A stretch of 64,000 bases of DNA from an uncultured Actinomycetes bacterium (GTDB lineage Bacteria; Actinomycetota; Acidimicrobiia; Acidimicrobiales; Acidimicrobilacustridaceae): the NCBI GenBank assembly GCA_937876315.1, contig CALEHQ010000009.1, forward strand, positions 62,001 to 126,000. The letters are read 5' to 3'. A program made the position numbers and the translations under genes. Shown in pieces: positions 8,801 to 16,655 of this stretch. The notes beneath the pieces are model-generated. The model worked only from the letters and a program-made list of their open reading frames with translations, had not been told where the DNA came from and did not search any database. The stretch's first letter is position 1. The number at the start of each line of letters is the position of its first letter.

Positions 8801-9762
8801 AGCTTGGCCTCTATTTCGATCTGCGCAACCCTGCACCTTGGGCCCGTCCGTGGCCCGAGGTGTATGGGCGAGCACTCGATCTCGTCGTCGAAGCTGAACG
8901 TCTCGGGGCCGCCTCGGTGTGGTTCTCCGAACACCATCTCTTCACCGATGGTTATCTTCCCCAGCCGCTCACATTTGCGGCAGCGGCCGCAGCGCGCACC
9001 TCGCGTGTGCGTATCGGCACTGCCGTGCTTGTCGCCGCGTTACGACCGGCTGCCTTGGTTGCTGAAGAAGCAGCAGTCATTGATCAACTTTCCGGCGGTC
9101 GTCTCGAGCTCGGCATAGGCGCTGGGTACAGCGTTCCCGAATACGAGCTCTATAACGCCGACATCACAAAGCGATACGGGCTCACCGACGCCGCTGTTGC
9201 CGAAATCCGTCGTTTACTCGACGACGGAATCGTCACTCCCCCAGCAGCGCAAAATCCATTCCCTCTTTGGCTCGGCTATCAAGGACCACAAGGCGCAAAG
9301 CGCGCTGGTCGTCTGGGCGTTGGCCTCCTAAGTCTTGATCGCTCGCTTCTTGATCCCTACCGCGAAGGACTTGTCGAGGGCGGGCACGATCCAGCAACTG
9401 CACGCACCGGCGGAATGCTCGACATCATCGTCGCCGACGATCCGGAAGAAGCGTTCGAGCGCATCCTCCCCCACTACGCGCATCAGTTGAACTCCTATCG
9501 AGCCGCTGCAGTTGCCGGTTCAAGTCGCGACGCTCCGAAAGAAATCACGGTCGAGAAACTGCGCGGTGGCGCGGCACAAAAAGGCCAGATCCCAGGTCTT
9601 CGAGTGCTTACTCCGACCGATGCAGTTACAGCGATCCGCGAAGCAACTGAAGGTTCACCGGTCGAGCATGTGTATTTGTGGGCAAGTGTTGCGGGCATGC
9701 CCGACGAAATCGTCGAACGCCACGTCGAACTCACCTGCACGCAGGTTGCACCAAATCTCTAA
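8797..9762 (+). CDS. Luciferase-like (LLM class) flavin- or F420-dependent oxidoreductase
   Basis: A 321-residue TIM-barrel protein of the bacterial luciferase/F420-dependent reductase class. Recognisable parts are the N-terminal strand KLGLYFDL, AERLGAASVWFSEHHL with the His-His pair near the flavin site, RVRIGTAVLVAALRPAALVAEEAAVIDQLSGGRLELGIGAGY, and the later AKRAGRLGVGL strand. These enzymes oxidise or reduce small carbonyl, alkane or terpene-like compounds using FMNH2 or F420. Acidimicrobiia and relatives use F420, so that cofactor is plausible but unproven. It starts with GTG overlapping the SDR stop by four bases. It ends 14 bases before the convergent SDR gene. Confidence 0.87.
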   Translation: MKLGLYFDLRNPAPWARPWPEVYGRALDLVVEAERLGAASVWFSEHHLFTDGYLPQPLTFAAAAAARTSRVRIGTAVLVAALRPAALVAEEAAVIDQLSGGRLELGIGAGYSVPEYELYNADITKRYGLTDAAVAEIRRLLDDGIVTPPAAQNPFPLWLGYQGPQGAKRAGRLGVGLLSLDRSLLDPYREGLVEGGHDPATARTGGMLDIIVADDPEEAFERILPHYAHQLNSYRAAAVAGSSRDAPKEITVEKLRGGAAQKGQIPGLRVLTPTDAVTAIREATEGSPVEHVYLWASVAGMPDEIVERHVELTCTQVAPNL

Positions 9763-9776
9763 CCGCTGAAGAACAC

Positions 9777-10610
9777 TCAGTCAGTTTCGGGAAGCGGCGG
9801 CAACAGCCCAATGTGGCGGGCAATCTCTTGCGCCTCGTGATAACTGCCGTTCTTTTCTGTCGATGCCCCCGTAGTCGCCAGCCACGCGATTGCTTCGCCA
9901 ACAACCGCCGGCTCGACACCGCGTGAAGCGATCTCTCCAAGTTCGCTGACCATCTTCGTTCGTTCAGTGGCAACGAATCCTGGGTCGACCGTGAATGCAA
10001 CGATTCCCTGATCGCCATATTCGAATGCCAATCGATCGGCAGCGCGATGAAAACCGGCCTTTGCCGCGCAATAAGCCAACTGAGGGCCACCTTGGCCAAT
10101 GGGAAACTTCAACTTCCATTTCCCAGAGCCCGAACCGATGTTGATGACTACGCCACCGCCGCGAGAAACCATGTGTGCGACCTGTGGCTGGAGCAACAAC
10201 AACTGCGCCGTGAGATCGCCCCACATCTGGTTCACGAGATCATCTGGGTCGGTGTCGAGGAAATACTTCGGACCACCACCGGTGACGTAGATCGCGTTGT
10301 TCACCACAACATCAAGATGACCAAGACCGCTGATTGCAGACTCAACCGCAGGAACGAGCGCATCGCGATCGAGAAGATCAAGCGGGACCTGCACTGCACG
10401 TTGACCGAGCGCTTCAATTTCCGCTGCGGTTGACGCCAAACTACCCGGCAGTACTTTTCCGTCTTCTGTTAGCGAGGACGGGTCACCATCAACCACCGTT
10501 CGAGCGGTGATGGCAACATCAAAACCTGCTTCTGCAAACGCGATTGCAGTGGCCCGGCCAATTCCGCGACTAGCGCCCGTCACCAGCGCTATTCGTGACC
10601 CAATGCTCAT
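9777..10610 (-). CDS. Short-chain dehydrogenase/reductase with extended cofactor-side insert
   Basis: A 277-residue SDR: TGASRGIG, NNAI (in place of NNAG), Ser in INIGSGSG and YCAAK. After the second strand it carries a distinctive insert (VVDGDPSSLTEDGKVLPGSL) that is also found, with the same PGSL.STAAEIE context, in the SDR at 15758. The two share the C-terminal GLLP ending and look like paralogs. Start ATG 10610 overlaps the stop of the preceding DUF7064-type gene by four bases; the longer frame upstream is antisense noise. It is the last gene of a three-gene operon read from the promoter at 12414-12442. Confidence 0.88.
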   Translation of the reverse strand: MSIGSRIALVTGASRGIGRATAIAFAEAGFDVAITARTVVDGDPSSLTEDGKVLPGSLASTAAEIEALGQRAVQVPLDLLDRDALVPAVESAISGLGHLDVVVNNAIYVTGGGPKYFLDTDPDDLVNQMWGDLTAQLLLLQPQVAHMVSRGGGVVINIGSGSGKWKLKFPIGQGGPQLAYCAAKAGFHRAADRLAFEYGDQGIVAFTVDPGFVATERTKMVSELGEIASRGVEPAVVGEAIAWLATTGASTEKNGSYHEAQEIARHIGLLPPLPETD

Positions 10611-11554
10611 ACGTCTTGGCCCCAGAGCGACTGACCGCGAGCTTCGCGGAACAATCGACGTGCATCGGGGAATGAATGGTTGTCGTGGTCTTCGCCCCAG
10701 GTTGTGGTGCCGTCGAATGACCAACGAGTCAGGCAATTGATCGTGTAGAGGTTCGGGTTGATCAGGAACCCAAGTGAGTTCGTAGTTTCCCCACGAGCAT
10801 TGAACTCACGACCAAGTTCGTCGACCCCATCGAGTTCGACAATGAGCGGAAAGCCTTCACCATCGCGCTCAATGACCCGACGCTCACCGCTCTTCAACTT
10901 CGACCACTCACCGTCTCGCATGTACGAACCGTGAATCACGATTGCGCCGGTGCCAAAGTCCATGGTGATGGCATGAAACGCGTGCGCGTCTGAGGCAGTG
11001 GCGTAGCTGTAGCCACCGCGCATCATCGATCCACCATGGATACCTTGCCCAAACTGCGGACGAGGGCCCCACGAACGATCACGAAACCCGTAGTCATCAA
11101 CTTCAATGGTTTCGCCGTGCAAGACAATTGTGCCCTGATAACGGCAGGGCTGATCGACATGTGATTCACCGAGCATGTTTGGCGCAACGATGCCGGTGAC
11201 GATGAGATCGACATGGATTTCATCGCCACCGTCGGGATCGTCGTAACGAATACGCCACTTCTTTTGTGGCTCAAGACATTCGTAGCGAATGCCGTTGGCC
11301 AGTGTGAGATCAGTCAACTTTTGATCAACCAGTGGAAGATGCCAGAACTGCTTGGCATACACGCAGGTTTCGGGGCGTTCGTTGCGCCCGTCCCAAAAGA
11401 ACGCACCGCCCGCAGCGACACCTTGATTTGTTTTGAAATATGGGTAGAGCTGCCCCGACAGGTTCCGTTCGGGAACGGCAAAAGTGAACCAACAGGTTTC
11501 GGTCCACTCGGGATCGTCGGATGTCGGCGGGTGAAACTCGTCGTCGGGATGCAT
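10607..11554 (-). CDS. DUF7064/DUF7065-type (CrtC/calycin-like) conserved protein
   Basis: A 315-residue soluble protein without signal peptide. It resembles the DUF7065-DUF7064 two-domain family, related to the beta-barrel CrtC hydratases: an N-terminal half with ETCWFTFAVPERNLSGQLYPYF and a C-terminal half with DYGFRDRSWGPR, HGGSMMRGGYSYA and HAFHAITMDFG. Such genes often sit beside SDRs and P450s in lipid or terpenoid catabolic clusters. The biochemical role is not established; binding or hydration of a hydrophobic substrate is the simplest guess. ATG 11554 is preferred over an in-frame TTG at 11563. It lies five bases after the upstream SDR and overlaps the downstream SDR by four. Confidence 0.65.
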   Translation of the reverse strand: MHPDDEFHPPTSDDPEWTETCWFTFAVPERNLSGQLYPYFKTNQGVAAGGAFFWDGRNERPETCVYAKQFWHLPLVDQKLTDLTLANGIRYECLEPQKKWRIRYDDPDGGDEIHVDLIVTGIVAPNMLGESHVDQPCRYQGTIVLHGETIEVDDYGFRDRSWGPRPQFGQGIHGGSMMRGGYSYATASDAHAFHAITMDFGTGAIVIHGSYMRDGEWSKLKSGERRVIERDGEGFPLIVELDGVDELGREFNARGETTNSLGFLINPNLYTINCLTRWSFDGTTTWGEDHDNHSFPDARRLFREARGQSLWGQDV

Positions 11555-11559
11555 CGCGA

Positions 11560-12363
11560 TCAACTGAAGGCCAGGCCCGTGACCATTGCTGAGCTCAGAC
11601 CGCTATCAACGTGCAGGTTTTCGCCGTTGATGAATGCGGCAGCGTCGCTACCCATGAACGCAAGCGATGGCGCAATGTCTGTCGCAACAGCCATACGACC
11701 ATTGCCCTGAACGCCGACGGCCCAGTTGATGGCGTCTTCACCCATTGAAACCTTAAAGTCGGCCATGAGCGGCGTATCCACAGGAGCAGGGCAGATGCTG
11801 TTGATGCGAATGCCTTCACGAATTGCCGAATACGAGCGACGCATCGTGTACACCTGCATGCACATCTTTGAGAAGGCATAGACATCGTTGACGACCTCGG
11901 GATGCGCCTCGCACCAATCGAGGAATGCATCCCAGTCGGCGATTTCGAGAAGCTCGGTAATCTCCGCCACCTGAGCCGGCCAACCATTTCCTGCCATCGA
12001 CGCCGTGTAGACGATGGTTCCGCCCTTGGTGATGCGTTCAATCAGCCCGTCGGTGAGTCGGCGCGACGCTGCGACGTTGACCGCCATGCAGGTGCGGATG
12101 CCAGCATTTGCTGCGACGCCTGCATTGGAGAACAACACGTCGATCGGACCTTCGATCTGTGCAATAGCCGCATCGATCGACGCGGGATCAGCGAGGTTCG
12201 TTCCGATGAACGTGTCGCAGCGGCCAGTTGGTGCCTTGATGTCGAGAATGGTGAGGTGTTCAACACCGAGTTCACCAAGCAACTCAGCGAGGGCGGCGCC
12301 AATACCGGTGGCTCCTCCGGTGAGAACGACGCGCTTGCCGGCGTAACTGAACAGGTTTGTCAT
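11560..12363 (-). CDS. SDR resembling 3-alpha-hydroxysteroid dehydrogenase / coniferyl-alcohol dehydrogenase
   Basis: A 267-residue SDR with TGGATGIG, SNAG, and YAFSK. It differs from ordinary FabG-like SDRs by a long helical segment before the catalytic Tyr (ELLEIADWDAFLDWCEAHPEVVNDVYAFSK) and by YTMRRS after it. That layout is characteristic of the 3-alpha-HSD/carbonyl reductase and coniferyl-alcohol dehydrogenase group, which act on bulky ring alcohols. It is the first gene of the minus-strand operon and has a near-consensus promoter 51 bases upstream. Together with the P450 at 2356 it hints at a ring-containing hydrophobic substrate, but that is inference. Confidence 0.85.
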   Translation of the reverse strand: MTNLFSYAGKRVVLTGGATGIGAALAELLGELGVEHLTILDIKAPTGRCDTFIGTNLADPASIDAAIAQIEGPIDVLFSNAGVAANAGIRTCMAVNVAASRRLTDGLIERITKGGTIVYTASMAGNGWPAQVAEITELLEIADWDAFLDWCEAHPEVVNDVYAFSKMCMQVYTMRRSYSAIREGIRINSICPAPVDTPLMADFKVSMGEDAINWAVGVQGNGRMAVATDIAPSLAFMGSDAAAFINGENLHVDSGLSSAMVTGLAFS

Positions 12364-12413
12364 GGAATTGAGCCCCCAAGATGAAGGGCCGCCAACCGGC
12401 GGCCGGTCCTGCG

Positions 12414-12442
12414 AACCTACGAGTGGTCGGGAAAAGTGTCAA
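12414..12442 (-). promoter_or_regulatory. Promoter of the SDR-DUF7064-SDR operon
   Basis: On the minus strand TTGACA (12442-12437), a 17-base spacer and TAGGTT (12419-12414). The -35 box overlaps the candidate -10 (CAACAT, 12440-12445) of the divergent TauD gene, so the two promoters should compete. Confidence 0.65.
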
Positions 12443-12451
12443 CATCACCCG

Positions 12452-13270
12452 ATGCAGATTCGTCGGCTCACTCCCGCCCTTGGAGCAGAGATCACAGGAC
12501 TCGATCTCACAAGCGATTTCGATGATGAGACCCTTAATGCCGTACACGATGCGCTTGTCGAAAATCAGGTCCTGGTCATCCACGCTCCTGACCTCACTCC
12601 CGAACAGCACATGGCCCTAGGCCGCAGAATCGGCGAGATCGAAATCCACGCGTTCTTCCCCAACCTTGGCCCCGGCCTTGAACATGTCAGCGTCCTCGAT
12701 TCCGAGGAAGGCAACACCGCATCGATGTGGCATACCGACGAAACGTTCCTCCCCCATCCCCCGATGGGAACGCTCACTCATGCCAAGACGCTTCCCGAGG
12801 TAGGGGGCGACACGATGTTTGCCTCAACCACCGCCGCCTACAACGCGTTGTCACCGAACATGAAGCTGTATCTCGAAGGCCTTACTGCAGTTCACGATCT
12901 CAGTCGCACGACGGAACTTCGGTATCGCTTCGGCAGAGCCACACCGCAGCACTACGCCGATGCCATTGCCCAAGACCGACGCACCGCTCACCCCGTCGTT
13001 CGAGTACATCCTGAGACTGGTGCCAAGGGCTTGTTCGTCAACCCGACCTACACCCGCCACATTGTCGGCCTGCCGCCCGACGAAAGCGATTCGATCCTCG
13101 CGTTCTTGTTTCAACACTTAGTCAAGGAGCACTTCACCTATCGCCACCACTGGCGAGAAGGCGACCTGCTCATGTGGGACAACCGCTCCACCATGCACCG
13201 AGTCCTCAATGATTTCCCCGGTCGCCGTCTGATGTACCGGGTCTCCGTCGTGGGTGCGTCCGAGCGCTGA
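12452..13270 (+). CDS. TauD/TfdA-family Fe(II)/2-oxoglutarate dioxygenase
   Basis: A 272-residue TauD/TfdA fold enzyme. The iron triad is visible as His94 and Asp96 in MWHTDETF and His249 in STMHRVLNDF; the Arg for 2-oxoglutarate lies in GRRLMYRV. The N-terminus MQIRRLTPALGAEITGLDL is typical and fixes the start at ATG 12452, 30 codons inside the longest frame. Family members hydroxylate taurine, aryloxyacetates, alkyl sulfates, carnitine precursors and others; the substrate here cannot be read from sequence. It stands alone, divergent from the SDR operon, with CAACAT six bases before the ATG as a possible leaderless -10. Confidence 0.9.
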   Translation: MQIRRLTPALGAEITGLDLTSDFDDETLNAVHDALVENQVLVIHAPDLTPEQHMALGRRIGEIEIHAFFPNLGPGLEHVSVLDSEEGNTASMWHTDETFLPHPPMGTLTHAKTLPEVGGDTMFASTTAAYNALSPNMKLYLEGLTAVHDLSRTTELRYRFGRATPQHYADAIAQDRRTAHPVVRVHPETGAKGLFVNPTYTRHIVGLPPDESDSILAFLFQHLVKEHFTYRHHWREGDLLMWDNRSTMHRVLNDFPGRRLMYRVSVVGASER

Positions 13271-13354
13271 TCCCTGCGTTGTGTTCCACCCTGAACGGCT
13301 AGTTTCACTTCCCATAGGGGGGCGTTGCGCCCGCGTTCGAAAGCGAAGGAACTC

Positions 13355-14179
13355 ATGGCATATCCACTCGATGTTGGCGGCCTTAACGACTACCCGATGA
13401 AGGTCGGATCGATGCTCCTCACCATGGTTGATCCCAACCCTGGTTTCGAATCGGCCTACAACCGCTGGTATGAGCGCGATCACTTCTACGCGGGCTGCAT
13501 GGTCGCCCCGCATCAGATGTCTGGTTCACGTTGGGTCGCACCGCGCCGTCTCAAGGATCTGCGCTGGCCAGAAGGCGACACCGCTGTTGCCAACCCGACC
13601 GATTCAGGGTCGTATGTCGCGATCTACTGGATCGAAGGCGGACATCATGATGATTGGAACAACTGGAGTACCGAACGCGTCACGTGGCTCTACACAAACA
13701 ATCGCGGCTTCCCCGAGCGCAAGCACACCCACACCAATCTGTTCGACTACATCGGCACTGCAAATCGCGATTCCGACGGCGTTCCAATTGATGTTGCGCT
13801 CGACAGCGCGTACGACGGCATCTTCACCGTGTTCTTCGACGCCCGTGAAGGCAACACCGCAAAGAGCGTTCATACCGATCTCGAGAAATCCGGCGCGTAC
13901 GCCGAACTCATGAATGGTTCCGATATCGAAATAGTTTCGTCCTGGCAGCCGGTGGCGACACCAGCGGCGGATCAGCCGATGGATCTCGGAACCCCAGCAG
14001 GCGGCACCGAGCGTCTCGTGCAGATCATCTTCGTTCGTGGCGATGTCACCAAGTCGCTCGACCGCATGAAGACCTACACCGATGCTGTCACAGCTGCCGG
14101 TCTTGCTGACGTGCATCTCGTTGCACCGTTTTTCCGCACCGTTGTCGGAACCGATACCTACGTCAACGAGCTGTGGTAG
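13355..14179 (+). CDS. Uncharacterised protein, possibly two dimeric alpha/beta-barrel-like repeats
   Basis: I do not firmly recognise this 274-residue soluble protein. Its start is the ATG at 13355 behind GAAGGA. The first half has a strand SMLLTMVDPN followed by FESAYNRWYERDHFYAGCMVAPHQ, a pattern like the WYxxxH helix of dimeric alpha/beta-barrel proteins. The second half has a similar strand RLVQIIFVRGDV and a helix KTYTDAVTAAGLADVHLVAPF, suggesting a repeated fold. It is rich in Trp and His and has no signal peptide. It lies between the TauD gene and the kinase-like gene on the same strand, so it may belong to the same pathway. Confidence 0.6.
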   Translation: MAYPLDVGGLNDYPMKVGSMLLTMVDPNPGFESAYNRWYERDHFYAGCMVAPHQMSGSRWVAPRRLKDLRWPEGDTAVANPTDSGSYVAIYWIEGGHHDDWNNWSTERVTWLYTNNRGFPERKHTHTNLFDYIGTANRDSDGVPIDVALDSAYDGIFTVFFDAREGNTAKSVHTDLEKSGAYAELMNGSDIEIVSSWQPVATPAADQPMDLGTPAGGTERLVQIIFVRGDVTKSLDRMKTYTDAVTAAGLADVHLVAPFFRTVVGTDTYVNELW

Positions 14180-14234
14180 TCCACGACCGGCTTGAGGTGC
14201 AGCGTCTCCGCATCATTGCGAAAACTGCCACCAA

Positions 14235-15290
14235 ATGAACTCTGACCAAGTAGCCGAGGCCGTTCCGGTTGCATCACTCAGCCAGTGGATCCGCTCCAAC
14301 GTTTCCACCGCGAGCGGACCGATCACGGTCTCGCACCTGTCCGGGGGTTCTTCGAACCTCACATTTCGCGTTCAAGACGACGCGAATGATTGGGTACTGC
14401 GTCGCCCGCCGGTTGGGGCCTTTCTCGCAACAGCGAACGACATGGGCCGCGAATATCGCGTGCAGACCGGGCTTCAGAATACCGACGTGCCTGTTCCGAG
14501 AACTGTTGCAATGTGCGAGGACGAATCACTCATCGGTGTGCCGTTCTATTTGATGGACTTCGTCGATGGCATCGTTTATTCCGACACCGATCAGGTTGCG
14601 CACCTCGATGAAACTCAAGCCCTTGCGGCAAGCGACGAACTCATCGATGTTCTTGCTCGCCTTCATGCCGTCGATTTCGAAGCGGTGGGTCTTGGCCAAC
14701 TCGGTAAGCCCGCAGGATTCCTTGAACGCCAGGTGAATCGCTGGTGCACCCAATGGGAGAAGTCGAAACAACGAGAACTTCCCGCCATTGATGAGGTTGC
14801 CGAACGTCTCAAGCGTTCGATTCCTGCACACACCGACGCATCGGTCGTGCATGGCGACTATTCGTTCAACAACACCATGTGGAGTCGCACTGATCCGTCG
14901 AAGATGGTGGCGGTTCTCGACTGGGAAATGTCGACCCTTGGCGATCCGCTTACCGATCTGGGCATGGTCAGCGTGTACTGGGGCGAGGCCGGTGCACTCA
15001 TGTGGCGCAGTCGCTCTCCTCAGCCACACCGCCTCAATCCGGGCTTTCCCTCGGGCGACCATCTGCTAGCTCGCTACGAGACCACCAGCGGCCGCTCTCT
15101 CCGAGATATCGATGTCTACCGAGTTCTCGCCGTCTTCAAGCTCTCAATCATCACCGAGGGGGCCTTGGCCCGCATCAAGGCCACGCGCCTAGACGATGAC
15201 ACCACGAGCACCGAGAACACCATCGCAGAATTAGCTGAGCTCGCACTCGACCTCGCGAATGCATCATCGGTCGCTTCACTGCGCGGCTGA
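14235..15290 (+). CDS. Aminoglycoside-phosphotransferase-like kinase (ACAD10/11-type phosphotransferase family)
   Basis: A 351-residue protein of the APH/choline kinase superfamily. It shows the N-lobe LSGGSSNLTFRV, the ATP-binding WVLRRPP Lys/Arg region, the catalytic loop VVHGDYSFNNTMW and the metal-binding VLDWEMSTLGDPLTDLG. In actinobacteria, members of this subgroup are commonly found with acyl-CoA dehydrogenases and SDRs. In animals the related domain of ACAD10/ACAD11 phosphorylates 4-hydroxyacyl-CoAs. A similar role in degrading hydroxylated acids is possible but not shown. ATG 14235 is used. It ends nine bases from the convergent SnoaL-like gene. Confidence 0.85.
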   Translation: MNSDQVAEAVPVASLSQWIRSNVSTASGPITVSHLSGGSSNLTFRVQDDANDWVLRRPPVGAFLATANDMGREYRVQTGLQNTDVPVPRTVAMCEDESLIGVPFYLMDFVDGIVYSDTDQVAHLDETQALAASDELIDVLARLHAVDFEAVGLGQLGKPAGFLERQVNRWCTQWEKSKQRELPAIDEVAERLKRSIPAHTDASVVHGDYSFNNTMWSRTDPSKMVAVLDWEMSTLGDPLTDLGMVSVYWGEAGALMWRSRSPQPHRLNPGFPSGDHLLARYETTSGRSLRDIDVYRVLAVFKLSIITEGALARIKATRLDDDTTSTENTIAELAELALDLANASSVASLRG

Positions 15291-15299
15291 CCTCGAGAT

Positions 15300-15761
15300 T
15301 CAGAGAATCGGAAACACCTCGGTGAACTCGACCTGGAGTTCACGCTTGGAAATACGCCAGCCTTCGGGCAAGCGAATGTACTCGTCGAGATAACGGATGT
15401 TCATGACGTAGTTCTCGCGAGCTTCCGGAGCGCCACCATCAACCGGACGAATGTGTGTGGCTCGGCAATAGGTCTCGCCCATCGCAACATCGCCGTTCAA
15501 GACGACATAGTGATTGCTCACCGAATGCATCGTGACGTCATAACGAGACAATCCCTTGATTGCTTCCGAGATTTCGCCACGTCCGATTCGTTGTCGTACC
15601 GGTTCGGGATTGCCGCGCTCGAAAATGCGCAGCACACCGTCAGGCGCAAAAAGCCCTGCGAGTCCTTCGTTATCGATTCGGTCAGCAAAGCGCGCGTAGT
15701 CCTCGACAACCGATCGGATTTCGAGTCGATCAGAGAGTTCTTGCAACTGCTCTGCGTTCAT
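15300..15761 (-). CDS. SnoaL-like / NTF2-fold protein
   Basis: A 153-residue protein with the NTF2-like cone fold seen in ketosteroid isomerases, SnoaL cyclases and ring-hydroxylating dioxygenase beta subunits: an N-terminal helix pair (LEIRSVVEDYARFADRIDNEGLAGLFAPDGVLRI), and strands HSVSNHYVVLNGDVAMGETYCRATH and GWRISKRELQVEF. Such proteins isomerise, hydrate or dehydrate small ring compounds. The catalytic residues cannot be assigned without a structure. ATG 15761 overlaps the stop of the upstream SDR by four bases; the 23 extra residues of the longer frame are read from that gene. Confidence 0.8.
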   Translation of the reverse strand: MNAEQLQELSDRLEIRSVVEDYARFADRIDNEGLAGLFAPDGVLRIFERGNPEPVRQRIGRGEISEAIKGLSRYDVTMHSVSNHYVVLNGDVAMGETYCRATHIRPVDGGAPEARENYVMNIRYLDEYIRLPEGWRISKRELQVEFTEVFPIL

Positions 15762-16615
15762 TGCGGAACCTGGAAGGTCCAACCAGGAAGCAGTCCGAGA
15801 TCGGAACAAAGTTTCGGCGCAAAAATCCATTTGCCCAGGAACTTGTCAGCGGTGGGATCGGTGGCCAACCACGCAACGACTTTGCCCGTTGCTTCGGCAG
15901 GCTCACTTCCGTAGCCGCTGCTGTATTCATCATCGGGCTTGGCCGCTTTACGAGCTTCAGTCACAACATTGCCGGGGTCCACGTTGAACGCCTTGATGCC
16001 CTGAGCGCGATATTCCGCGTTCACACCACCAGCGACGCGGCCAAACGCTGCCTTCGATGCAGAATAGAGAATGCCCCAGCCACCTTCTCCGGGAGGCCCA
16101 GCGGGATCGAGACGAGCAGAACCCGACACCATGTCGATGATCGTGCCTCCGCCTGCAGCAAGCATGTGTGGGATGACCTGCTGAATAAGCAGGACCTGAT
16201 TCATGAAGTTGCCCGCAAGAAGGTTCGTCATCGACTCAATCGTGAGATCGGTAATTCGATCAAGCGTGCCAACGCCGCGAAAGATCGCGTTGTTGAACAG
16301 AACATCGATGCGACCCCATTCGGCCATGACGGTTGCGGGAAGCGCAGTAACCGAAGCCACGTCGATGAGATCCATGGGAACGATGAGCGCGCGCTGTCCG
16401 CGCTCCTCAATTTCCTCAGCGGTGCGCTCAAGACTTCCCGGCACCGAAAGTGTGGTTTCCTCACGAACGGAGTTGGGTTCAGCGACACCCTCGCCTTCTC
16501 GAACGGTGCGCGCGCTTACGACAACATCGAAACCGGCTTCGGCAAGTGCAAGCGCTCCGGCTCGACCAATTCCGCGGCTTGCGCCCGTGACAATGGCGAC
16601 TGGCGAACTACCCAT
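15758..16615 (-). CDS. Short-chain dehydrogenase/reductase, paralog of the SDR at 9777
   Basis: A 285-residue SDR with TGASRGIG, NNAI, Ser in DMVSGSARL and YSASK. It contains the long insert after the second strand (VREGEGVAEPNSVREETTLS) and then VPGSLERTAEEIEERGQRA, closely matching the SDR at 9777, which suggests duplication inside this region. The Tyr is preceded by GPPGEGGWGIL. Start ATG 16615 gives the normal SDR N-terminus; the longer frame is antisense to the reductase gene. It is coupled to the SnoaL-like gene and lies 40 bases after the flavoprotein gene. Confidence 0.87.
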   Translation of the reverse strand: MGSSPVAIVTGASRGIGRAGALALAEAGFDVVVSARTVREGEGVAEPNSVREETTLSVPGSLERTAEEIEERGQRALIVPMDLIDVASVTALPATVMAEWGRIDVLFNNAIFRGVGTLDRITDLTIESMTNLLAGNFMNQVLLIQQVIPHMLAAGGGTIIDMVSGSARLDPAGPPGEGGWGILYSASKAAFGRVAGGVNAEYRAQGIKAFNVDPGNVVTEARKAAKPDDEYSSGYGSEPAEATGKVVAWLATDPTADKFLGKWIFAPKLCSDLGLLPGWTFQVPQ

Positions 16616-16655
16616 GACCGACTCCCCCGTTCGTCCCCTTATGGGACTCCCGAAC

